A stretch of DNA of 64,000 nt from Ziziphus jujuba. Its lineage: Eukaryota > Streptophyta > Magnoliopsida > Rosales > Rhamnaceae. Position 1 is the stretch's first letter; the number at the start of each line of letters is the position of its first letter. Location of the stretch: NCBI RefSeq assembly GCF_031755915.1, contig NC_083387.1:14343001-14407000 (forward strand), written 5' to 3'. A program made the translations under genes and the position numbers. The notes under the pieces were generated by a model. The model searched no databases. It was not told the origin of the DNA and saw only the letters and a program-made list of their open reading frames with translations. Below are positions 1-9,673 of this stretch, piece by piece.

Positions 1-599
1 AAATGTGAACATACATGCATAACACAACAAATATGTTAAGCTACCATGAACTCCAAAGAGACGCTTAGAACTGAATCCAATTAGATTAACCCAATGTACA
101 ACATTATTTTTTAAAAATATACACTATATTACATCAATGATTTTCTTATCTGGTCAATCGATAGTTTAGTTTAAGCACTTCTGTCACAGCCCTCGGGTTT
201 GCTCAATTGAGCAGGGCCTCATTAAAAGAGAACAGAATGGTTCTGACATAAGTCCTTAGTCAAAAAACAATCAATTCTACCTAATAAAATATTTTAACTG
301 AACATATAGATAAATACTATGCAAACCTGAACAAAAATTAAAGAAATGGATAAAGGCAACCAATTCATCTTCTTTAATGTTTGGTTTCCACCAAAAATAA
401 ATAAATAAATAAAAATAAAAATAAAAACAAACGGTAAATTTTACGACTTTATATGTCTTATTCTCATTATTATTTCGGGTTCTTTCGAAAACAAAATGGA
501 ATTATAATCAAACACACAAAAAACACAAAAAAAAAAAAGAGAAAAAAATGGGCTAAATAACAAACAGTAAAAAACAACGGTTAAGTTCGGCCCTCTAAT
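1..599. other. AT-rich flank, no gene seen
   Basis: No coding sequence is recognisable on either strand. The stretch is A-rich, with an AAAT/AAATA run near 395-430 and an A-tract near 520-550. A perfect 14-base palindrome (TGCTCAATTGAGCA) lies at about 200-213 beside a short GC-richer patch. It could be intron or 3' flank of a gene lying to the left, but nothing here proves that. Confidence 0.4.
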
Positions 600-1075
600 T
601 TTCTTAGGTATCGAAGAGAGAACTGAGAAAGATCAAACGAACGGTTACCGGTACGGTTCCGAATCGCTCGGTTGGGACTTCGTTCTTGTGTTCGTCCGAG
701 AAGAAGATTAGTTTGACTTGAAGCCCGTGGCTCCACCAGAAGGTCACCGGCGCGTGGGGTGGGTTCTCAGATGTCCGGGAGATTGGGGTAACTCTGCGGT
801 TTTGTTTGGGAAACCATGGGAACAAAATTTTTGGAAAAGGCAACGGGGAACACGAACGCCGTTTTTGCGAATAAAAATCCATATTCCACCGCCGAGGTTT
901 GGTTACGTAAAAACGACGCCGTTTCAGAAAAGTTTGAAAGAGGACATGTGGCAGCGACAAACCCTTCCATCCAGCCAGGTCCCAAAAATCACTCCCCACG
1001 TGTCTCCTCTCCTTTTGACATGACTACTTGCACACGTGTCATACCACATTTTTGGTTCTTAATTTTTTTACGAAA
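600..1075. promoter_or_regulatory. GC-richer island with ACGT-core (G-box) motifs
   Basis: Base composition rises clearly above both flanks. Two CACGTG G-boxes lie close together (about 998-1003 and 1032-1037). A near-palindromic AAACGACGCCGTTT motif is at about 910-923. Clustered ACGT cores of this kind are typical of plant promoters responding to light or abscisic acid. Overlapping ORFs exist on both strands (718-1023 plus, 604-999 minus), but neither has a recognisable domain, and open frames are expected in a GC-rich patch. The best guess is the promoter or 5' UTR of a gene off the left edge, reading leftwards. This is inference only. Confidence 0.3.
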
Positions 1076-1080
1076 ATAAA

Positions 1081-1589
1081 ATGTATGCATACCAATAACA
1101 AATAGATTTTTTTTTTTGGGGCCAAAAAAAAAAATTATTAAGAAGGTTCAAAATTACAAATATCAGCTAAAATGATATCATTTAACCATTTAGGCTCTTA
1201 GATATTGGGAAGCTCGAACATTCAGAGCATTTGTTGAAATTCTCGATATAGTGTTTTTTAATGGAAACTAGATTGGTATATAAACAATTGGAATGTTTAC
1301 AACTGAAACGAATATGAGATGTTGTTTTGGTGTTGATCGTGTTGAATTAGGAGGTGGGCTAGCCTTGTTTTTGAAGTCATCAGTTTCAATCCAAATTTAA
1401 TCATATTCGATGTGTTATATTGATTCCCTGATCAATCATCCAACTATGGGGATGAAGGTGTGCATAAGACAGCTATTGTATATCAAAATTTTGCTATGAT
1501 TTGGTGAAAGACTATCAATCAAAGAGCAATTTAAGTGCAATTGTCCCAAATGTTTCATCTTCCCAACCCAATGTGCTTCCATTTGGAAA
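1081..1589. other. Non-coding stretch before the hAT remnant
   Basis: A T-tract followed by GGGGCC and an A-tract lies at about 1108-1135. The rest is AT-rich and probably the eroded upstream part of the hAT element, because weak matches to the region before the dimerisation domain run into the next feature. No left terminal inverted repeat was found. Confidence 0.35.
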
Positions 1590-2199
1590 AAAGTTCGTTT
1601 GACAAAATTTGATTTATTTGTTTCTAGTACGACTAATGTTGATCATGTTAAATATGAAATTGATCATTATTTGGAGGAGCCGATTTTGCCTAGATCTAAT
1701 GACTTTGATATATTGGCATGGTGGAAAGTAAATGCAATGAAGTATCCTACCTTGTTTAATATTGTAAGAGATATTTTAGCCATTCTAGTATCTACTGTTG
1801 CATCTGAGTTTGCATTCAGTACCAATGGAAGATTTATGAGTCCACATCGAAGTAGACATCATCCTAAAATTTAGAAACTTTGATGTGTGTACAAGATTGG
1901 TTATGGGCCAAAGTTAATGGTATGAAAAATAAATTTTATATGTTTGTTGTCTTAAATGTTTTTTGTATTTGTTGTTAACTAATTAGTCTTATTTTTGTTA
2001 GCTTCATCTTCTTCATCATATGTTGGAGCTTGTTCTTCTACTATGAGTGATATAGAAATTGATGAGGAGGTAAATTGAATTTATTTATTACAAAAAATGT
2101 GTATATTTAATTGTTAAAAAAATTATTGATATTAGTTAATACTTTTGTTTGTTTTTGTAGCAATCAACGCTTACGGAACATTCTTCCATGGAGACTTAA
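1590..2199 (+). pseudogene. hAT transposase C-terminus (dimerisation domain), frameshifted, with two introns
   Basis: The open frame at 1599-1874 encodes the hAT C-terminal dimerisation domain of BED/RICESLEEPER-type transposases. Visible family motifs are YLEEP, the FDILAWWK block, a YPTL segment and the STVASEFAFST block, followed by the arginine-rich segment that normally leads to a conserved TLE.LMC..DWLWA tail. A frameshift after codon CCT AAA (about 1870) moves that tail into the next frame, where LETLMCVQDWLWAKVN is readable. Two GT-AG introns can be placed: 1920-2001 and 2070-2160. The last exons encode a serine-rich then acidic tail ending at TAA 2197-2199. Intact transposase is several hundred residues longer, so the N-terminal zinc finger and catalytic core are lost or eroded. 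The element cannot be autonomous. Identification of the domain is firm; the exon boundaries are read by eye. Confidence 0.85.
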
Positions 2200-2474
2200 G
2201 GAAATAAGAAGATTTATTATGTGTGTGTATTCTTATAAACTTTATGTTTATGTATTTGGACTATATTGCATTGTATTTTTTTAAGCATGTATTTTATTAT
2301 AATTGTAAATTTGGACTTTAATGTATTTTATTGTATTTTTATTTTGGACCCTAATGTATTTTATTGTAATTTTATTGCATTTTAGTCACTTAATTTATAT
2401 TTTATTCATAAAAAATATTCTTATATATAAATTTTTCAAAAAAATATATCAATTATAAAAAATGGAGAAAAATC

Positions 2475-2622
2475 GCCCCTCTTATCCTCGACAGGGGAAT
2501 CCCCGTTCCCACCCCGCATCTAAAGAAACGGGAAAAATCACGGGAATGGGATGAAAAATTTCCCTGTGGGATGGTGATGGGATTTTAAAAATCCACCCTG
2601 CCCCGCCCCGATGACATCCCTA
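2475..2622 (+). mobile_element. Right subterminal region and terminus of the hAT element
   Basis: A G/C-rich patch with repeated GGGAAT/CCCCG-type motifs on both strands ends in ATGACATCCCTA at about 2611-2622. Read on the minus strand, this starts TAGGGATGTCATCGGGGC, which looks like a plant hAT terminal inverted repeat with clustered subterminal transposase-binding motifs. It lies 3' of the hAT transposase remnant and directly abuts the LINE fragment. No partner terminus was found to the left, so the element is truncated there. Confidence 0.5.
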
Positions 2623-2627
2623 ATCTA

Positions 2628-3610
2628 GCGTGTGGGCAATGAAGCCTCCATTGGGGTATACAAGGATCCTTGGATTCCAGGAAAGGATTCTTTGCATGTT
2701 CTCTTACCACGATGTCTGCTAGACGCTGCCACAGTGGATCAATTACGCACAGCAACTGGAGTGTGGAACGTACCATTTATACACTTTGTATTCAATTTAA
2801 AGGAGGCTTCGGTAATTAAACATTTACCTATTGGTAGTTTTTGGTGTACAAATCATTTGACTTAGTATTTCCATTTGAAGGGCATCTATTATATTAGACT
2901 AGGTTATTGAGTGGCTAGGAAATTGGGAGTTGGAGGATTTGGGGGGAGTTCTAATATTTCTTCTTCCCAAAGTTGGTGGCAAAATCTATGGCATCTATCT
3001 ATTCCAAATAAGGTTAAATTATGTCTTGGACGTGCTAGCAATGATGCTTTACCATGTATGTATAATCTTGCTAAGAGACTTTCAAATGTTCCTCTTGTAT
3101 ATCCCATCTATACAAATGCTAATAGAACAATTTTTCATGCTTTATGGGGTTGTTTTGCTATTAAAAAAGTTTGGAAAGAGTTTGATTTCTATGACAACTT
3201 GAAGGGTAGTCTTCATGATTCTTTCCTCTCTCTTTGCAGCTCTACTTCCTATTGTCTATCACCAATGCAGCATGAACAATTTGCTTGGATCATTTGGAGT
3301 TTATGGATAGGCGAAACAATTATGTCCATGGAAATATGGTTAAAAGTGACAAGTGCCTTCAGGATGGAGTGGTCGGTTTACAGAAAGAATTTAAGGATGT
3401 TAATAGTTTAATTATTACACAATCCATGTGAGCAGGCATAATATCTTGAAGTCCACCAATTGGGAATCATTTGAAGATAAATGTGGATGCTACAACTCGG
3501 GGTGGGTTTGGTCATGTGGGTATTGGTGTGGTGTTTCGAAACTGCAGAGGCGAGTTAATGGGTGTCCTAGCATTGCCAATAAAAAATTGTTGGAGTTTGC
3601 CTTTTTAACA
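2628..3610 (+). pseudogene. LINE (L1-type) ORF2 C-terminus: zf-RVT and RNase H fragment
   Basis: This fragment encodes the part of a plant LINE polyprotein that follows the reverse transcriptase. Near 2640 a VGNEASI..YKDPWIPG block is typical of the region before zf-RVT. At 2960-3080 the zf-RVT motif reads SWWQNLWHLSIPNKVK, followed by LPCMYNLAKR. A stop interrupts the frame near 2905. From about 3479 the reading frame shifts and gives INVDAT and GIGVVFRNCRGELMGV, the start of an RNase H domain with its first acidic residue in the NVDA motif. The reverse transcriptase itself is not present. The piece starts directly at the hAT terminus and ends near 3610 without a poly(A) tail. It is opposite in orientation to the LINE pieces to its right. 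It is dead: stops and a frameshift are visible. Confidence 0.85.
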
Positions 3611-3684
3611 AAGAAGAAAAACCTATGGCACATATAAAAAATAAATAAGGCGATAAAGGATCTTTTTGTCTTAAACCTCTCTAA

Positions 3685-5590
3685 AGACAAATAAACCCAC
3701 AAGCAGCATCATTCACCAAAATAGAATATGAGACGGAATGAATATATTTCATTATAAGATCAACCTAGCTTTTAGCAAAACCCATCTCTAACATCCTTAT
3801 TTTAAGAAAACTCCATTCCACCCTATCATAGGCTTTATTCATGTCTAATTTCAAAGCGAGTAATAATCAGAACCACTATTTTTGCTATTTATAAAATACA
3901 TTTTTTTAAATGCAACCATGACATTATTCATTATCTAACGTCTAGGAACAAAAGCACTTTGTTCTTACGAAATAGCATATGGAAGAACTTCTTTTGTGCT
4001 ATTAACCATAATTTTGATAATTAGTTTGTGTAACACATTACACAAACTTATTGCACAATATTCAGAAATCTTAATGAATGTTTTAACTTTTGGGATTAAA
4101 ACAAATAGAGTATGGTTTATATTACTCAAATCACCATTATGATTAAGAACATCCAAATAGCATTCAATAATTTTTAGGCCAATCAAATGGCAGTAACGTT
4201 GATAAAATATAGCTAGAAAACCATTGCTTCATAGTGCTTTGGTTAGGTGCATTTGAAAAAAACTTGCTGTAATTTCATTTGAAATTAAAGGTCTAGAAAG
4301 CTTCCTATTCATATTAGTGATCATTCTTTCTTAGGCCCCATGTATTAGCTTCATATTGAACCATTAGAAGAAAACAAAGAAGCAATGTATTATATAAAAA
4401 CCTAAGGTATCTGATCTCTTCTTTGATCTTCTCCTCCAGCTTCATTCATCACACCTTTAGTAATCGTCTTTATATGATGAAGTCGAGCATGATAATGAAA
4501 AATTCAAGTATTTTGATCTCCACTCTTTAACCAATTAAGTCTTAAGCATTGGTGCCACATATGCTCTTCCTTTTCCAATAAACAATTGATCCTTTGTTCC
4601 ACATCGCGAAGACAATTTAAATTTTCCTTTGTGAGCCCTTGATGCTGTATCTTGGATAACAGACTTTTGTTATAATCCAAATCTTTTTTAATTTTATTAA
4701 GAGATAGCTTATTCCAACTGTTAAGGTCAACTGAACAATTATTAATCCTATCTGTAATATCCTTCATTGAAACTGTATTCGGTATAATATTCCAATTAGT
4801 CGTGATAATCTTCTCATATTGAAGATCATCCATCCAAGCTGTTTCAAAATGAAATGTTTTCCCAAATCCCACTATGTTATCACCTTTTATACCCTTCAAA
4901 TAAAAAAAAATTGGCAAATGATCATATACAGATGATACAAAATGTTGAATTTGAGCTTTTTGGAAACAACAAACTTCTTTCAATATTAGCAAAAGTTTTA
5001 TCAACTTGTGCTTTCACATTTGCATTTCCTTCTTTATGGTTATTTCAAGTATATTGGTAACCTTCAAAAGGCAGAATTCGCAAATGGCAGAAATCAACGA
5101 CATCTTTAAATCGATTTATCTGATATTAAGCTCGATCAAGACCTCCTAATTTTTCATCATAATACAAAATTTCATTAAAATCTCCAAAAACAAACCACCT
5201 AAGAGAGTTTTTGTCATATAATCTTTTTAACAATTGCCAAGAAACATTTCGAATTGCACTATCAAGATGCCTATAAAAACCTATTGTACGATAAAAGCGT
5301 CTTATTTGATCCTAAACAGGAGCATCTAGATGTCTTGAAAAAAAAGACCTTACATAAATATGAATATAAGGTTTCAAATACAAAGCTAGACCACCTCTAA
5401 GCCCAATTCAATCAACTCCAACACATTCTGCCATACCGAACTTTAAATGAAATTTTTCTAAAAGGTTAACTACCAACCTTGTCTCCATTAAAAATATCAC
5501 CTCAGGCTCTTCTTGCTTAAACAACTGTACCAGTGCTTGAAATATTTATGGGTTCCTAAGTCCACGAACATTTCAACTGAGAGTTTTCAT
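3685..5590 (-). pseudogene. LINE ORF2: endonuclease and N-terminal half of reverse transcriptase
   Basis: Read on the minus strand from an ATG at 5590, this encodes an APE-type endonuclease and then reverse transcriptase of a plant L1 LINE. Readable blocks are NVRGL, EPEVIFLMETRL (about 5480-5530), WFVFGDFNEILYYDEKLGG (about 5140-5210) and DHLPIFFYLKG (near 4905), followed by the linker ending RLNWLKSGDQNT (4504-4540). The reverse transcriptase follows with VLIPKVK, ISEY..ISLCNVL.KLI.KIM (about 4000-4120) and [16 protein letters not shown] (about 3805-3850), which holds the first catalytic aspartate. The piece stops near 3685, just before the conserved QGDPL segment, so the F/YADD catalytic motif is missing. 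Many stops and frameshifts interrupt it. It is read in the same direction as, and just downstream of, the ORF1 remnant. Confidence 0.9.
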
Positions 5591-5615
5591 GACAGCAGCC
5601 TCCACCACATGTTCA

Positions 5616-6995
5616 TAAAAAGATTCATTGCTAAAATTTCCATCAACTTTTCTTTTTTTATAAACTAGATCAACAATATTTTTAAACACCTACCTACCAC
5701 TCTTGTCTCCCGATACTAAAGCATTTGCCAATTCTTCATTGAAAACCAATCCTTTTTTAGCCATCCTCGTTTGCCGTTTCTAACTTTGTAAAAAAAAACA
5801 CCTGATGTAGATTCTTTAGCAGGTACCATTTCAAATTCTGAAATTGTTTCTTTTAAATTATGTCCATCAGTCCTTGAAACCTTTGGTATCTTTGATAAAA
5901 ATTGATCATCAGAAGTAATTTGAGAATTTGCTTTATAAGACTCAATCCTCAGTGTCTCAATATTCACATGCATATATTCATCTGTCACTAAATTATCTGC
6001 TACTTCATTCACCTTATGCAGATTAGAATTAGAATTACAATTATCATTTCCTAATATATTTGCCTCACAAAATCCCTTCCATTATTCAAAATAGGAGACA
6101 AAACCCTAGTCATAAAAATTTCATCAAATGCTTACTATCAATGGGAACAATATCAGACACAACTTCACATTCGTAACCTATTTAGAGCCCTTTATTGATG
6201 TGTGCTTCAAAACTATTAAGGAACGCCTTTGGCCCATGAAAGAAAAATAGAAAAAAGATCAGTCAAACCCGTTCGCACCCAACTGCCATATTGCTTTTAA
6301 TCCCCATTAACTTTTGATGTACAATCCTTCCACAAGTGTCCCAACATACCACAAATAAAACAAAAATCATGTGATCTCTCATATCTAAAATCAATCCAGA
6401 CATCATCTTTTTCTCCTTCCAATTTCAATTTCTTTCCTTGATGCAACGGTTTAAAAATATTTATCTTGATTCCCACCTGAAGGAATTTCCCCCAGCAATT
6501 ACCATCTTCATAGAATCAACCAACTATAACACCCTCCCCAGTTGTTGACCCAATCATTGTACCAACTTCTCTTGTCATGCAAACAGGAGGAAGATTATAA
6601 ATTTGTACCAAAAAAGAAGCATGAGAAAATGTAAAAGCATTTGGAACACAATTCCCATAAACCTCATCCAACAACACCAATGCCTTATCAAAATGCTAAG
6701 GTGCACCTGTAAAACTCTCTGCTTATCCTACAAACTATTAAATTGAAATATAAAAGCATAATCTCCAAGCTCACAAAATGGTATAAATTGTGAGCTTTTC
6801 CATAATGTATTCATCATCTCCATAAAAGCTTTTTTGCTAGAGTGTTGTTTCGAAAATAATTGCACCAACAAACAAAGCTTTAAGTCTTCACGTACAAATT
6901 GATGATTGACGACTACTATGATTAACAACCAAAACCTCTGACTCATCAATAGTTAACTTCAATCGATTTCGAAATATATGTTCAACCTCCTCCAT
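5616..6995 (-). pseudogene. LINE ORF1: DUF4283 domain with CCHC zinc knuckle
   Basis: The minus-strand frame starts with ATG at 6995 (MEEVEHIF) and holds the DUF4283 RNA-binding domain common in ORF1 of plant L1 elements. Readable pieces are FMEMMNTLWK, GDYAFIFQFNSL and a later HASFLVQIYNLPPVCMTREVG segment at about 6555-6625. A zf-CCHC_4 knuckle follows near 6325-6365: YERSHDFCFICGMLGHLWKDC fits C-X2-C-X4-H-X4-C. A less conserved C-terminal half (5716-6012) runs to just before the ORF2 start. The protein normally binds LINE RNA to form the transposition particle. Stops and frameshifts show it is inactive. Order and spacing with ORF2 are those of an intact element, so 3685-6995 is one insertion. 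Confidence 0.85.
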
Positions 6996-7689
6996 CTAAG
7001 TATCACCCTTTCAAAACAAAATAAAATCAAATTTCTAGATAAGGCATTAAAATGGATTTTTAAATTTAAAAGAATACTTATAATAAAAAATATTGTGTTT
7101 TTTACTATTTAAAAATGTTTAAAAAAATGATGTTTATGTCCAAAAAAAATTATCTGATGTTGAAAATATTTTTTTCCAACTAGGAGTTCATGACTTGTCA
7201 ATGTTTAACTTTTTTCTCTATGATTTTTAACCCAAGGATTTAAGTTTTTGTTTGTTAGGATTTATATTATTTTTTGGTCAAAAACTAATTGTCTCCAATT
7301 AATTATTTTAGGCTTTTAAAACCGTTAATTATATTAAATACTATTCCACATCCTCTCAATGATATATATATATACCTCCATCAATAAGAATATAAAAATT
7401 AATAGTGGATCTTGTATCTAAAAATCATTTGCTCTTATGTAGATGTGATAAACTGACTTGGTAATACATAAAAATTCATTGTAACATGATTAATAATTTT
7501 GACAGATTAACAAAATGTGTAATAGCTTAAGCGATAAAATGTTTTAATCCTAGTTTTTTTTAAATGAAAGGATAAAAATTCATAAACTCCCCCTTTAGTT
7601 TCAAATCTTTTCACAATTTTTTTTTTTTTTTGGTTAAAAAGATTTGCATCCTCCTAGTCCTATTTAGTAAATTCGGAAATAGTATGCAT
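6996..7689. other. AT-rich stretch without genes
   Basis: Probably the 5' UTR of the minus-strand LINE, then AT-rich intergenic DNA. A TATATATA run lies near 7363 and a T-tract near 7618-7632. No coding signal was seen. Confidence 0.4.
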
Positions 7690-8240
7690 ATAATACACAC
7701 AAGTATGTGTTTTTGAAAAAAAGCTTCTGTGTTCTGTATCAATTACAAATGTATAGAAAACAACGTGTTTTTCCAAAGGAAAAGTTTAAAATACGAATGA
7801 AACGTATATCGTATTATAGAAGTGATAAAAGCATGTATTTTTGAAAAAATAATTTTATCTATATTTCCTCTTTAATGAAAACATGAAAAAAAGTGTATAA
7901 AAATATTTTTTTAGTTTTATTCTATCATTCTTTTAATTATTTATTAATTTTAATTTTTTTAGTATATTAAACTATTATTATGTTACTAATAGTTATATTT
8001 TTATCATATATATAAAATATAACTGATTTTAATATATAATTAATATCTGTATTTTTTGTCCCTTTTTTTTTTTAACATATTATATTTGTATGTTCCAAGT
8101 TTATAAACTTTTTATTTACGTATTTTTTGACTGAATTTTTCTTAGTAATTTTAAATAAATAAAAGATTTATACACGAACATATTATTTACATATTTTTGC
8201 AGTGCCTTATTTAACTAACTATGATCTTATTATAATTTCA
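7690..8240 (-). repeat. Dispersed AT-rich repeat, inverted copy
   Basis: Read on the minus strand, this matches the repeat at 26880-27570. Shared landmarks include TATGCATACTAT (7684-7693), the stretch around ATAGTTATATTTTTATCATATAT (about 7989-8012 on the plus strand), CCAAGTTTATAAACTTTTTATTT (about 8094-8118) and TTAACTAACTATGAT near 8213-8225. It has no coding capacity. It is probably a non-autonomous DNA transposon, but its ends are not resolved. Confidence 0.6.
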
Positions 8241-8299
8241 TTTTCTTTCAAATAGTTCCTTTTTTTATTTTTTTTATTTTTAATTCTGTTGGTGAATAC

Positions 8300-8494
8300 T
8301 TTCACGTAGTTTCTTTCCTTAAATTTTGAAATTTAACGGTCAACATAGTTTAATTTTTTATAATGACAAAAATACGATTGAATTTACATCCTCTTATTCT
8401 AATTTCAATTTTCTCTCACACAGTTTCTTCCCTTAATTAAATTTTGAAATTCGATGGTCAACATAGTTTAATTATTTTTTATAATGACATAAAC
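8300..8494. repeat. Imperfect direct duplication, about 70-80 bp units
   Basis: Units at about 8300-8372 and 8413-8494 share TTAAATTTTGAAATT, GGTCAACATAGTTTAATT and TATAATGACA with a few small indels. No function is apparent. Confidence 0.6.
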
Positions 8495-9307
8495 ACACTC
8501 AATAATTTTATCCCCCTACTTCGTTATTTTTTTAATATTACACTTTTATTATGAAAAATATCAGTACGATCTCCTCACATTTTACTTTCATTTCAATATA
8601 CCAACATTTATGAAAGCTCTTATAGCTAGAGTTACAAATTGACGTATTTACCTTTAATTTCATGAAAATTTTCTTATTCATTCTTAAAAATAAAGAAAAA
8701 TGAAAATTAATACATGAAAAAGAAATAGTTTCAAATGCAATAAATGTGGATAAACTTAACTTTTAACTCGTATTTGAAAAAAATCATAGTTATTATATTG
8801 CATATAATTTGTTATCTTTTTTTTTTTTTGGTGATAAATTTGGCAAGGCACCAATATATTAAAGATTTAGCAATTTTAGACAAAGTGTGAATGTGTGTGT
8901 GCGTGTGCATAATTTTTTTTTGAATACTTAAAAATTAGGGGAAAAAAGAAAAACTATAAAAGTGGAAAAAAAAAAGTTGGTTAAATGAAGGGTAAATGGA
9001 TCAAATACTAATTTTGTTAGTATAAGTTTTAAAAAATAGTGCTATATTAAAACTAAATCAAAATATAAGAAGCTATATTGATGTTTTTAATAATAAGAAT
9101 GCAATGTTGTAAAAATAGCAAAATAAAAGGGCTTTAGTGATATTTACACAATATTGAAAAGTATAAAATAATTATTCTATTTCCTTAGAAGTTATATTAT
9201 AAATAAGTTTATTTGTTAAAAGATGATCATAAACTATAAAATTCTACCCTTTGACAAAAAGTAATATTTAAATTTGTTTATTTTTAAAATATGTTTATTT
9301 GTAATTG
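8495..9307. other. AT-rich stretch without genes
   Basis: The T-tract followed by GGTGATAAATTTGGCAAGG (about 8816-8848) resembles, on the minus strand, the poly(A)-ended 3' terminus of a LINE (CCAAATTTATCACC plus poly(A)). A short TG/TGTGTG run is at about 8886-8908. Nothing else could be assigned. Confidence 0.3.
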
Positions 9308-9673
9308 TTAAAGCATTATCAAATGACTTTCTATTTATCTTACTCTTTATTTAAAATAGCCAGCCTTTAGATAAAGGCTTCAAGAGATTTATTATTTTAA
9401 CATTTTAATATAAAAAAGTTGATTTAACTCTATGAATATAAAGAGCTAAATTCATTTTATATTTCAATTTTATTTTATATTAATTTAATATATTACAAGT
9501 TTCAATGTCATTAACTTATTACTTGATAAGGAATTCATAAAATAATGTTTATATAGTAGAGAAATAAAAGTTTTTTTTTTTTTATAAAAAAGAGATATAA
9601 AAAGCATAAATAGAGAGTATTATATGATGATATTTAAAATTTTAATCTTTATCTTTGAAGAAAATGCTCTTTA
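9308..9673. mobile_element. MITE, Tourist-like, related to 28616-28957
   Basis: The left end TTAAAGCATTATCAAATGAC and the reverse complement of the right end (TAAAGAGCATTTTCTTCAAAG) are imperfect inverted repeats. A TTA trinucleotide sits at each end, as expected for PIF/Harbinger (Tourist) target duplications. The interior is AT-rich and non-coding, with CTCTTT/AAAGAG motifs. A second copy of similar size and ends lies at 28616-28957. Confidence 0.5.

Noticed and set aside
604..999. 131-residue protein on the minus strand
   Set aside because: No domain is recognisable, and competing frames on the plus strand are equally open; composition explains it.
2628..6995. Twin priming as the origin of the opposed LINE halves
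   Set aside because: Twin priming inverts the 5' part in front of a 3' part. Read along either strand the order here does not fit.
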